Shown here: piece by piece, positions 34,755 through 44,885 of the stretch
Position numbering within the stretch: the first letter of the stretch is position 1
How the letters are laid out: each line of letters opens with the position of its first letter
Source of the DNA: Isoetes taiwanensis
Taxonomy: Eukaryota > Streptophyta > Lycopodiopsida > Isoetales > Isoetaceae
Direction of reading: 5' to 3'
NCBI GenBank assembly: GCA_021234155.1
Contig: JAJEKV010000062.1
Span: 1,138,261 to 1,202,260 of the forward strand
DNA length: 64,000 nt
Position numbers and translations under genes: made by a program
Notes under the pieces: model-generated
Told to the model about the DNA's origin: nothing
Seen by the model: the letters and a program-made list of their open reading frames with translations, nothing else
The model's database searches: none

Positions 34755-34858
34755 GCATTGAGCAGAGTGAAAAAAAAAACCTATACAGATAGATAAGTAA
34801 ACAGCTAATTGTTTACTTATCTACCTGTATAGGTTTTTTTTCACACTTCTCAATGCAT
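34755..34858. repeat. Near-perfect 104-bp hairpin
   Basis: The left arm 34755-34804 pairs with 34811-34858 around a 6-base loop (GCTAAT), with few mismatches and a two-base length difference in the A/T run. It lies 280 bp downstream of the acidic gene's stop. It could be a folded-back transposon, a small-RNA precursor or a 3'-end structure. Confidence 0.85.
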
Positions 34859-35009
34859 AGCGATCTATATTTTTTCCTATATCGGTTTACCTTAGGCGTG
34901 TAAAAATTTTATCCTCAGAATGTACACCAAGCGTATATTTAGTTTCTGAGTTATATATATATACAAGTTTTTGTAATATGATGGACTGCATGATGCCAAC
35001 CCTTTAAAA

Positions 35010-36640
35010 CACACCCAGCGTCAAAGATTCCCCTAGATTTCTGAAGATTAGCCCAAGGTCCCTTTAAATTCTGCAATATTCTATGTAGATTCTCCTAGGT
35101 TCTCGCAGATTCTACAAAGATTCCCCTAGATTCTCTAAGATTCTATCAAGATTCCTCTAGATTCTCAAAGATTTTTCTAGATTTTCTAAGATTCTCTTGA
35201 GATTCCCCTAGGTTTTCAAAGATTATCCCAAGATTCCTCTAAATTTTTCAAGATTCCATATAGATTCTCTTAGATTTTCCAAAAGTCTATAAAGATCCCC
35301 TAGAATCCCTAAGATTTTCTTGAGATTTGTCTAGATTCTCTAAGATTCTATGAAGATTCCCCTAGATTCCTCTAGGTTCTTATAGATTTTATCAAGATTC
35401 CATTAGATTCCCTTACATTCTCAACGATTCTCTCTTGAACCATGTAGATTCCCTTAGGTTTCCCAATATTCTATAGAGATTCCCTTAAAGTACCTAAGAT
35501 TCTCTTGAGATTCCTCTGGATTCTCTAAGAGCATATGAAAATTCCCCTAGATTTTCCAAAATTGCACCAAGATTCCCGTAGATACCCTAGATTCTTAAGA
35601 TTCTATGGAGATTTCCCTAGATTTTATTAAGATTCCCTTATATTCTCCTAGATTCTATCTAAATTCCCATATATTCTTAAAGATTTTTTGACAATTTCCT
35701 TAGATTCTCCCAGATTTCCATAAATTCTCTTAAGATTCCCTAAGATTCACCTAGATTCCCAAAGATTATCTCATGATTCCTCTAGGTTCTCAAAGATTCT
35801 ATGAAGATTCTCCTAGATTCTATGAAGATTCTTTAAGATTCCATCAAGATTCCCTTAGATTCTCAAAAAAATTAAGAAGATTCCTCTAGATTCCCAAAGA
35901 TTCTCTTAGATTCTCCTAGATTCCCAAAGATACTCCTAGATTCCTAATGTTCTACAAAGATTCCCCTAGACTCTTAAGATTCTACAGAGATTCCCCTAGA
36001 TTTTATTAAGATTCTCCAAAATTCCATCTAGATTCCCATAGATTCTTAAAGATTTTATGAAGACTCCTTCAAATTCAGATTCCTCAAGATTCTCCAAAAT
36101 TTCATCTAGATTCCCATAGATTCTTAAAGATTTTATGAAGACTCCTTCAGATTCTCCTAGATTCCCAAAGACTCATTTTAGATTCCCTAAGATTCTCTAA
36201 AGATTCCCCTAGGTGCCAAAAGAATACCCTAAGATTCCTCTAGATTCTCCAAGATTCTATCAAGATTCTCCTAGATTCTTCTAGATTCTTCTAGATTCTC
36301 TAAGATTCCATTAAGATTCCTCTAGCTTCTTAAAGATTTTATCAAGATTCCCCTAGATTCCCAAGGAAACACTTGAGATTCCTATAGATTCTCTTGAGAT
36401 TCCTCTATTTCCCATAGATTCTATGAAGATTCCTTAGAATTCTCAAGATTCCATCAAGATTCCTCTAGGTTCTTAAAGATTTTATCAAGATCCCCTTAGG
36501 TTCCTTTACATTCTCAGAGATGCTCTCTTGGGATTCCCATAGATTCTCTAAGATTCTTATGATATTCCTCTGGATTCCCTAAGGTCCTATAAAGATTCAC
36601 CTAGATTCCCTCAACTTACTATAGATTCCTTGATCATAAT
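35010..36640. repeat. AGATTC-type degenerate minisatellite (1.6 kb)
   Basis: Dense irregular tandem repetition of CCTAGATTCTC, AAGATTCTA and AAGATTCCC words, with a basic spacing near 15 bp often paired to about 30 bp. There are well over 80 copies, strand-asymmetric (pyrimidine-rich between AGATTC blocks). No gene lies inside. Units vary too much for a recent expansion, except a local duplication near 36040-36150. Confidence 0.93.
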
Positions 36641-36670
36641 ATAATATCCTATTGTTTAAATTTGGTTTTT

Positions 36671-36782
36671 CCGACAAGTGGAAAACTTTTTAGATTTTTT
36701 TTCCAGGTTGATATCCTAAGGTTTTGCCGACAAGTGGAAAACTTTTTAGATTTTTTTTCCAAGTTGATATCCTAAGGTTTTG
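36671..36782. repeat. Two tandem copies of a 56-bp unit
   Basis: CCGACAAGTGGAAAACTTTT begins at 36671 and again at 36727. The units are almost identical. Confidence 0.9.
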
Positions 36783-38251
36783 GAGCTTTCAACTGCCGGA
36801 AAAAACTTCCGGTATTCCAAAAATTGATTTGTGCATTTTCCTATGATTTGAAAAATCGTTGGAAATTCGTATTGTTGAGTTGAAGCCAGCTATATGCTCT
36901 GTTACATGCGGGTCAAAAGCGGGGTCAAAAGCGGGTTTGATTGTAAAAGTTCGTCGGACGTTCTCCTATTCCGGCAGGCGTATCTTCTTCTAGGTGTGCC
37001 TGCTTCTCCTTTCAACAAGCAAGGGCAAGGATGCATGAAGTTTAAAATTGGTTTCTGTTTGCCCTAAATCGGCCACTACAGGCATGATTGATGCTATTAG
37101 GCCATTAGTGCATATAGTTACCACGAAATTCAATTATGGGGGCTCTTTGAGGTTATCCATCCCCTATTTTTTGCAGCATGGGCATGGCATGAGAGCCACG
37201 TTCTCTAAGCAAACCTGCTGCTGATGCCAATTCGATATGGTATTGGAGCTGCAAAATCTAGATGTTCTTTGGTTGCATGCAGAGTCTCGATTCTTTCTGT
37301 CATGGCTGGGTTGCATGCTTTCTAATCCTTTTTTACATTTTATCCAAAAAGATTTTGATGCCGGAGTCAAATGATTGGTATGACGAGAGGTTTTCTCTAT
37401 CTCCAGTTTGTTTAGGAATTAAATTCGTTTTTTAATTGCCCTTTATGATTAAATTGGACTGCTTGCCTCAGCATTTGCTGCATCAAATCAGCATGTACAT
37501 TTTGGCTCCAAGATTCCAAATGCTTCTACTTCCTTCTATTTGTAAGTTTCTACCACCATGAATCATGTTTTCTTCATCGTCAAATTTGTTGTATAGCAGA
37601 AGTGAGTAAGTATAGGTTCAATATCCAGTCATCTAGATTCTATCAACAATCTAAAGTGGAAGGTTTTCCTACAATCTAAAGTCTTTGTTCGTGTGTGAAG
37701 TCTATCATTTATTCTTTTGCGAATCTAAGTGCTAGAAAATACTGTTGCACTTCAAACAGACATCTATATTTGGTTTCTTAAATAGTTCAAAAATGCCAGG
37801 AGCTGGGTCCCTTTGGATGCCAACGAGCAGGGTTCTCCAGGAAACGATGGATCATGTTTGGCTGGAGGTGAGTTTGATGAAAGCGTTTAGGATTATGATT
37901 TCTTTGTGGAGGGTTAAATTGATTGTGGTGTATGGTGGCTTGGTTCATTCTATTATCTGTGTAGTTACATCTTAAAGTCTTATGGCTTTGTGCATTGCAT
38001 GCTGGAGCACAGTTTACTCAGAAGCCTCAGGGAACTATTTTCTTCAGCTATTTTTTGCATTCATCATCATCACTTATAGATCAGGCTTGAATAGCTATGT
38101 TCTGGCCGAAGCAAAAACGTATCTACTTTGCAAGCTCAGTTCAGCTGCTGTGATTAAGGTTTTATTTTGTTGCTGATGGAGGAGGCCGCTTGCATGCACT
38201 GGATCGATTCAAGGTAAAGCCTCTCTACTACATGCAATAATAATGTATTCT
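36783..38251. other. No supported gene; left flank of copy B
   Basis: AT-rich DNA. A few exon-like stretches with splice-like borders occur (37790-37865 ending GAG|GTGAGT; 38160-38212 ending AAG|GTAAAG), but their product is unrecognised. If genuine they could be upstream exons of the copy B gene. Confidence 0.35.
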
Positions 38252-38706
38252 TCTACAGATCTTTGGTTCTTAATTTATTTCCTTGCAATCAATTAGAATA
38301 GACATTTTTGAAGTTCCCTGTTTAGAAAATCTGAGCTTTTATATAACAGAGCTACACCATATTTTTATTAATCTGAGAACCAACTAGCATTCTCTATGTA
38401 CTATCTTTTCCTTTCCATGCAATACAATGATTTCGATATTCTTTAAACTCCTTGGGGCATGATTGAGACCTGATTCTAATCATCTGTAAAGCTCGAATGC
38501 TTTCTATTGTTGTGTACATGATCTGTTACCAAACTGCATATGGCATCTGGTAGTATGGCAAACCATTCGTATCGTGCAGTATTTTGATGCATAGATATAA
38601 TCTTTTTCTACATATTTGAGAAGAGGAATAGTCTTTGTAACCAAAGCTCTTAAAGGTCAAATCCACCTGTTTCAACATAATTCCCCATTTAACTTTTATT
38701 CTGCAG

Positions 38707-38864
38707 GATGATTGCTGGTTACTATGCAAACGAGGCTGGATTCTCACTGTTTATAGCTTTCTGATCCATGCAGCCATGACATCATTACATCTGTATGTAG
38801 AACTATGCATTGATATGGAACTTCCTGCAAAATGGATCCAGATGAAGCATGATGTCTTCCAAAG
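38707..38864 (+). other. Candidate exon of unknown product, copy B
   Basis: Identical in frame and splice borders to 453-610: acceptor CTGCAG, 52 open codons, donor AAAG|GTCAGG. Confidence 0.3.
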
Positions 38865-39315
38865 GTCAGGTTCATCTAATCCATATTCTGTGCTCTTTTA
38901 ATATATTGTTCTAGCTTTTTCTTCTCTTTTGACTTTTTTATTACAGAATATGCTGAAAAACTAGAGAGCATATCTTTCTTAGTGAATCAGCCATGTTAAC
39001 TCTGATATTTCTCTTTGTTCTTTAGCTAGAAATTGATTTTTATAGTGGCTTTTACCTGAAGCAAAGAATGTGACACCAATCCTAGGTGGAAATGGTACAA
39101 CTCACTAGATGCCCTTTTTTACATATATAAATGTGTTATGAGTTCGTTGATAAGTGCAACTTTTTATGGCCAAATGGGCAATAGCTTTTGCATTCTTTAG
39201 TTCAGTTTGTTCATGTGTTGCATGTTTGCCATTTGGATCATCATGTTCAATTTTAAAGCTTGGACTGATCAGATTGTTTTAAGATCTTTCTAAGCTTCTT
39301 AACCCTATTGTTCAG

Positions 39316-40098
39316 GCCTCTAATATTATTGCTGGCATAGCTGAGGAGTGGGTAGAAACAGAGGACTCTTTAAATGCATGTGGACTGTAGGCATGTCTTC
39401 TGATGGGCTTCTCCAGAAGAAATTTGCTCAGAAGATATGCTCTCCTGCTTGCCAGGACAACTGCCCTAACATTGTTGATCTCTACATAAAGCTTGCTGCT
39501 CGAGAAGGTAAATGAAATGCCCTTTGCAATGTAATGTGTAGATAATTTTGCATGTTCTGTTATCTCTAAACAACCTGAGCCTACCCATTACCTCTTCCAA
39601 CATTATACAATGTACATTTTCTTGCAACAATCTGATCCTGCTTCTAAATGCATTTCATCTCAGGTTCCGTTGTGACGGTTTTCATTTGAAAGCTACATTT
39701 TGGTAGTTAGGCTAATCTAACATTTTCTTACTATTAGAATTTCCAGTTCCTGTTGTATTGAAAAGATCCCTCGAAATTTAGCTTATGCACCTGTTTCTCC
39801 TGGTGACATGGGGCATGCTACCAACCAAGGGCACTTCTTGATGTCATGTAGCAGTACTGCTGTTCCAGGATTGGATGTTGAGACAGGTGCCGAATGTGTT
39901 GTGGATGGTAGTCAGAGTTTATGTGGTGCTGTCAATACAGCAAGAAGTGTTGAGCCAAATTATGCCGATGGCCCATATGATGAAAGCGGCGCAGGGGTGG
40001 CCATGAAATTGGACGGAGAAGCTCATGCATGTCCAAATGCAAATGGTGATCACCACAGCCTTTGTGAACCTTGTGAGCAAGGAGAAAGGCTGCTGTGA
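39316..40098 (+). pseudogene. PAR1-family (photoassimilate-responsive) gene, copy B
   Basis: Exon 39316-39507 (acceptor TTGTTCAG, donor GAAG|GTAAAT) encodes IAEEWVETEDSLNACGL, then after a one-base problem at 39387 (CTGTAGG, a CHG site) MSSDGLLQKKFAQKICSPAC and CPNIVDLYIKLAA. This is the PAR1 core (family consensus CSPAC...CPNIVDLYFNLAAGEG). After an intron, an exon from 39747 reads through MGHATNQGHFLMSC and CEPCEQGERLL to a TGA at 40096. A stop at 39780 is absent in copy A, where one A fewer keeps the frame. Thus each copy repairs the other's break. Expected product is a small Cys-rich, probably secreted protein. The N-terminal exon is not located. Confidence 0.68.
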
Positions 40099-40372
40099 GC
40101 AAACTGTGCCTGCAATTTTTTACTGTAGTTTTCAATTATTAATACCATTCTAAATACATGCTATTTATTTGATCCATGAAATATGAATGGAATGGTAGAT
40201 ATTTTAACATTTGCAAGTCACAAACGTTAATGCAATATATCAAATATATCAAACCATTTACTCCTGTTCCCCAACACAAATTGTCTAAAGCCCCATTTCA
40301 AGTTCATATGGACCTAAAGCCCGGCAACGCCGGGCACCATAACTAGTAATATATATATAGAAACTCATGGCA

Positions 40373-40449
40373 CACGATCACCTTATATAAGACCACGGTC
40401 ATCTTGTATAAGACCAAGGTCACAACGAAGCAGGAGAAGACGACGAAGA
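40373..40449 (+). promoter_or_regulatory. TATATAAGACC promoter/start module 1, copy B
   Basis: CACACGATCACC, TATATAAGACC at 40384, a second TATAAGACC near 40407, leader GAAGCAGGAGAAG, ATG at 40449 (Met-Ala-Lys-Gln). Clean version of 2107-2191. Confidence 0.55.
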
Positions 40450-40844
40450 TGGCAAAGCAGGATCTTGTAAAAATTGTATGTTTATTATGGTAATGCTCTT
40501 TTCAGACCATATGTCCGATAGAGACTATAGGAAATGTCATGTCATCTTTTTGGGCACTTCATTTTTCATCTCAGAAGGAGACCATAGGAAATCTCATGTC
40601 ATGTCATTTTTTGGGCGATACGAAATGTCATGTCATACCAAGAATATTTCGTTCATCATAAACCCACATAATGTAATGACAAAAGTCTTGGCTAATATTG
40701 ATATTGATCCATAACGTAACACGGTCAAACAATGGCAGGAATATGCCGTTCATCGATGGCTCACAGATAAGGTAACGTTAAAAAAAAAAATATTAACCCA
40801 CATAATTTAATGACAAAAGACGTGGCTACACATAACAGGTCATC

Positions 40845-40905
40845 CCACACGGTCACCTTATATAAGACCACAATCACATTGAAGCAGGAGAAGATGACGA
40901 AGATG
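40845..40905 (+). promoter_or_regulatory. TATATAAGACC promoter/start module 2, copy B
   Basis: CACACGGTCACC, TATATAAG at 40859, leader GAAGCAGGAGAAG, ATGs at 40894 and 40903 (Met-Val-Lys-Leu). Confidence 0.55.
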
Positions 40906-41224
40906 GTGAAGCTGGGCCTTGCCGCAATGGAGTGATGTTTCAGAGAACCTTAAGACAAGAGACAAGCTCTTTGCATCCGAAAAATTGCAAATGGATAAAA
41001 GCTTTGTACAATATAGCATGGATTTCTCTTTGAAGCGTCAGCACAATAATAAGGTCCTCCAAGGACAAGAATTTCCAAACGCGTTGGAACCCAGTCCGTA
41101 CTGTGTTTCTGAGCTAATCGTGAGGAAAAAGAAAGAAGAGATCCATCGCACCCTAAATGAGAAAATCCTAAAGCACAGAGAGACTTACTCTGCACTAGCC
41201 ATAACATATCTCCCACAGGAATAA
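40894..41224 (+). pseudogene. Small basic protein gene of unknown family, copy B
   Basis: The frame entering at 40919 is open for 101 codons to TAA at 41222 and encodes a charged, helix-prone protein (KTRDKLFASEKLQMDKSF; RKKKEEIHRTLNEKILKH; ends LPQE). The ATGs of the promoter module are in another phase (stop at 40934), so one base change separates promoter and body. It ends 48 bp before the U6 pseudogene, overlapping its promoter elements. No family recognised. Confidence 0.4.
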
Positions 41225-41250
41225 ATGGGCACTTACAAGGCATATAAAAA
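41209..41250 (+). promoter_or_regulatory. U6-type Pol III promoter (USE-like and TATA)
   Basis: An USE-like CTCCCACAGGA (plant consensus RTCCCACATCG) ends at 41221 and TATAAAAA starts at 41243, 30 bp before the U6 start. USE-TATA spacing in the low twenties is the Pol III arrangement in plants. Confidence 0.6.
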
Positions 41251-41272
41251 GCTCAATTTCAAAATTTCTGAT

Positions 41273-41375
41273 GTTCTTCTGGACATCCGATAAAATTGGA
41301 ACGATATAAAGAAAATTAGCATGGCTCCTGCGCAAGGATGACACGTATAAATCAAGAAATGGTCCAATTCTTTTT
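41273..41375 (+). ncRNA. U6 snRNA pseudogene, copy B
   Basis: About 103 nt with the U6 landmarks GACATCCGATAAAATTGGAA, TTAGCATGG, CTGCGCAAGGATGACACG, AAATGGTCCAA and a terminal T-run. The ACAGAGA box that pairs with the 5' splice site reads ATAAAGA, and other differences from canonical plant U6 are also C-to-T or G-to-A. The AGC triad is intact. The 5' stem is shortened (GTTCTTCTGGAC). Probably a dead copy with a surviving promoter. Confidence 0.9.
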
Positions 41376-43278
41376 CCCACAGCTCCAATTGTTCTTTTGC
41401 TAAAATTGGATGCTTTTTTTAGCAAAGGGCAAAGTCTCGTTTATAGCATGCCCACCATTTTTCAATTGTTGTTGCCTGGGCGCCTGGGCGACGCAGTGAA
41501 GGGTGGCGTTGTTGGCGCCTGCCGGAGCGCCGGCCTGGGCGCCTGGGAGGTGCAGTGAAGGGTGGCGTCGTACCTGAGCATGCCTGAGTGCATGAGCGCC
41601 TGAGAGCATGCTTGAGAGCTTGAGGAGGCACCTCCTCTGAGCGACTTCCCTGATTTTCCTTGGGCGCCGCCTTCCCTGAGCTCGGGTGTTTTGGCGCTCG
41701 GATCTATTGCATGCGATTCAGATTCAGCTTCAGCCTTATGGATGCATGTGGCGGGGCATGTAGATGCATGTGGATCAGCGTGAAGATGAGATTTAGCGCA
41801 TGCATGCGTCCGTGCCAGTACTTAGAATCAGCTGTGAAGAGGTTACGGTTTTGGGGCGTTTGGTGAAGGTTTGTTTTTTGGAGGTATGCTTGTTGCTTTT
41901 TGCAACAGCATGGATTTTTGGATTTGTGAGCAGCCATAATCATCCTGGTAACGGTTTTTTCCCAGGTGGTTTTTAATCCGGGCCATGGTGATTGTGCTTT
42001 TGCTCACGTTGTGCTTTTGTTTAAGGGCTTTGGCCCATGTTCTTGTTTGGACTTCGGTCCAGGACTTCGGTCCCCCATGTACTTGGTCCCATAAGGGACG
42101 TTAAAATGATTATCTTATCTTTTGACACCAAGCTAACAACAAAAAGTGAGGAAGATTAGAAGTTGTAGTTTGCATGGCCATCCAACCGTATGCCATTTTC
42201 ATTTCTTTCTATTCTTTGATGAAAGATAGAAACCGGACCTAGTTTTCTTTCTTTTAAACAAGTCGCTTTTGCAACAAAGGGTTGCCCTCTATATCAAAGT
42301 GTTAAAACCAAATAAGGCTATAATGTTGAGGGTTCTTACGACACGATTTATGAATACATTCAAAATGCGCAAGCATTCATTGCAGTATAATGTTCTGAAA
42401 ATGTCCAAGAGAAAGCTATCATTCATTGCCGTATAATGTTTTGAAAACGTCCAAGAGAAAGCTACAGTTTCCGAGGAAATTATTCTTTCTAGTAATTTAA
42501 GAGCATGTAGCACCATAGGGGCAATTGATGGGGAGGCAGATCGATAAAAAAAAGTTGTCAGAACTGGTGGCCTGTATTCTTATTGTAGTGTATCTCACAA
42601 AGTCTCATAAAATTGTGTCATTGAGCCTTCCAACTAGAACGAATGGCTAGGGTGAATCCCCATTACGAAAAAAAACATAGTTTGTAGATCTTTGTCATAG
42701 GCCTCCAGATCAAGATCATTTTCATTGAAAATAGGTGCTTCGAGCTCTCGAAGTAGAGCAAGAAACAAAATCATGACGACAGAACTTGCTACAAGACAGA
42801 AAGCTATGACAGAAACTGGCTACAAACCACGCACAAAATGCATCTCAAGCATTCCTTCACCCTAGATAATGCAGACATGAACATAATGTATTTTTACATT
42901 CATCGTCAAAAAACATGTCTTTGAACCTTAACATTACTACAAAATCTTGTGGTTATTGAACCCTTTGCCAAACAAACAAATTGGAGCATAAACATTGCAA
43001 AGCATAAATGGCGAGCATGGATGTGGTCAACATGGAAATTCAATGGTTGCCTGAGAAAACAAAAAATAACATTCGGTTGCCAAATGCTCGAATCGATGCA
43101 TCCTTGTGTGCTCTTGCATTGACACTTGTTTACGCCTTGATTAACTACAATCTTGTAGAGATAGTTTCTAATATTTTTCTTAACCCTTAGATCTTGTTTC
43201 TAAAAATCCCACGGTTAAGTTATCTCTTTGATATTATCATTGAGATATTGACGATAACGTTGAGATAAAAAAAAAAAA
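41376..43278. other. Intergenic, no gene seen
   Basis: 41450-41700 is GC-rich with repeated GGGCGCCTGGGCG and GTGAAGGGTGGCGT words. The rest is AT-rich. 42965-43120 disagrees with copy A at CAG/CTG sites, this time with copy A reading cleaner. Confidence 0.55.
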
Positions 43279-43398
43279 TCCACACGGTCATCGCACACGA
43301 CACGGTCATCTCACGCGGTCAACCCAGGTCATCCTACACGGTCATCCCATACGATCGATCGGCCTATATAAGACCGTCATTCCACAGTAAACACCAAA
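43279..43398 (+). promoter_or_regulatory. TATATAAGACC promoter module 3 (Dof-like gene), copy B
   Basis: Five CACGGTCA-like words followed by TATATAAGACC near 43365 and the ATG at 43399. Two short tandem expansions relative to copy A (CACACGA and GATC) suggest copy-number drift in the box cluster. Confidence 0.6.
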
Positions 43399-44885
43399 AT
43401 GAAGAAGACGGAAATGAAGATGGCGAAGCAAGGTGAAGCTCTTAAGAAGTGCAAGACGGCAAAGAGTGAAGGTGTTAAAAGTCTAGAATAATGAAGAACA
43501 CAAAAAAAGAAGATGGAGAAGCGTGAACAGATAGAGGAATTCAGCTATTTGGAGCAAATGAAAGGTATGTTGTTTTTGGAGAAAGAAGTTGCCATGTTGG
43601 ATGACTTGTTGGCCCAAGAAAATTTCAATTCTCTATCACAAGAAGATGACTTGAAGCAAAAAAAAGGGGATATCTACGACTCTCAAACTGTTGTAGGCTC
43701 TCAAACCCTTGAGGAATTGTTTGATGACGACTTGCCAAGACTAGAGGAACATGGAGATATGCTTGACTTTGTCAACGTCAAGAAGCAAACAGACGGTGAT
43801 ATCAATGCAGTAAATGCGTTGTTAGCAAACATTGAGTTGCCAAGCCTTCAAGAATTGTTTGATGAAGACTTGCCTACGCTTTGTGAGGTCAGTCTAGAGG
43901 AACATAGGGACATGCTTGACGTGGTAAATGTCAATGACGAAGTAGATGGCTTGTTGTCAGAGATAGACTTGCCAGTCCTTGATGAAGACTTGCCAACATT
44001 TTGTGATGCAAGACTAGGGCAATCAGGAGCCCCATCACAAGAAAATGATCATGAAGACATGCTTGACTTGATTAATGTCTCGGTCAACAATAAGAAGAGA
44101 AAGGAAGCAAGCAGGGATAATGATGAGACATGTTCTTTGGGATGAGTTTGATGGCATGTTGGCACAGGCAGAATTGCTAAACAAAGACAATCATATGTTT
44201 TTGATGGACAGGCAAGCAGGGGTGATGATGAGACATGTTGTTCTTTGGGATGAGTTTGATGCCGTGTTGGCACAAACAGAAGATAGGGATGACGAAGAAG
44301 CAACACAAGAAGCAGCATGTTGCTGGGATGAGTTTGATGCCATGTTGGGACAGGCAGAATTGCTAAACAAAGGCAATCATATGTTTGATGGACAGGCAAT
44401 ACTTGCAGGAACACCACCACAACAGGTTGCATCTGGTGGGGGTGAATTTGATTTTGATGCCTTATTAGCAGGAGGGCATTGTCAGGGAAAAGTCCATGGT
44501 CAATGCATCATTAGCAATTACAAGTCAACAAGCTATGACAAGCATGGCAGCTGTGTATCAGAACCAATGGCATCAACAGGAGCAACAAGTGACAGCAGCT
44601 CAAGGATGAAAATGCAGAAGACGATCATGCCCAAGTATGACTGCCCTCGGTGTTTCAGTAGTGACACCCGTTTCGACTATTTTGAGAATAAAAAGGAAAC
44701 CAACCAAGGTATTATTGTAGGGAGTGCGACAGGGACTGGACCATCGGGGCAAACTGAGGCCATCTCAACCTCGGCATCGCAATAAAAAGATCCAAGGTGC
44801 CAATCGGCGTCGCAATAAAAAGATCCAGGATGCCAATCATAACTTGGCTTCTGTACACACTCAGCCACTTGTATGCAGTTATTGA
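43399..44885 (+). pseudogene. Acidic-repeat protein with C-terminal Dof zinc finger, copy B (frameshifted)
   Basis: Same architecture as 5076-6553: Lys-rich start, long acidic part (open 43513-44145), CCWDEFD repeats, Met/Gln-rich linker, Dof-like finger (first Cys at 44642) and basic RNKKIQ tail, stop at 44883. Breaks are mostly different from those of copy A: a lost A near 43480, TTCTTTGG for TGCTGG near 44134 and 44242 (CTG sites), a lost C near 44600 and a lost A near 44695 inside the finger. Because copies are broken at different places, the ancestral frame was intact at duplication, and some breaks may be read errors. Confidence 0.75.

Larger units (their letters stand above)
33950..34935. 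mobile_element. 1-kb module with inverted termini
   Basis: TACGCTTGGTGT at 33950-33961 is exactly inverted at 34924-34935, and similarity continues inward (TTTGAGG versus the complement of CCTCAGA). Between them lie the acidic gene and the long hairpin. No clear target duplication is seen. It could be a small non-autonomous transposon or one end of a larger one that includes the DUF7869 gene. Confidence 0.45.

Noticed and set aside
34755-34858. Geminivirus-like replication origin
   Set aside because: The hairpin loop is GCTAAT and lacks the TAATATTAC nonanucleotide, and no Rep-like ORF is nearby.
35010-36640. CRISPR-like or telomere-like array
   Set aside because: Units vary in length and sequence, with no identical repeats separated by unique spacers. 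It is an eukaryotic minisatellite.
35000-36640. Coding potential across the minisatellite
   Set aside because: Repeats contain frequent stops and no long frame.
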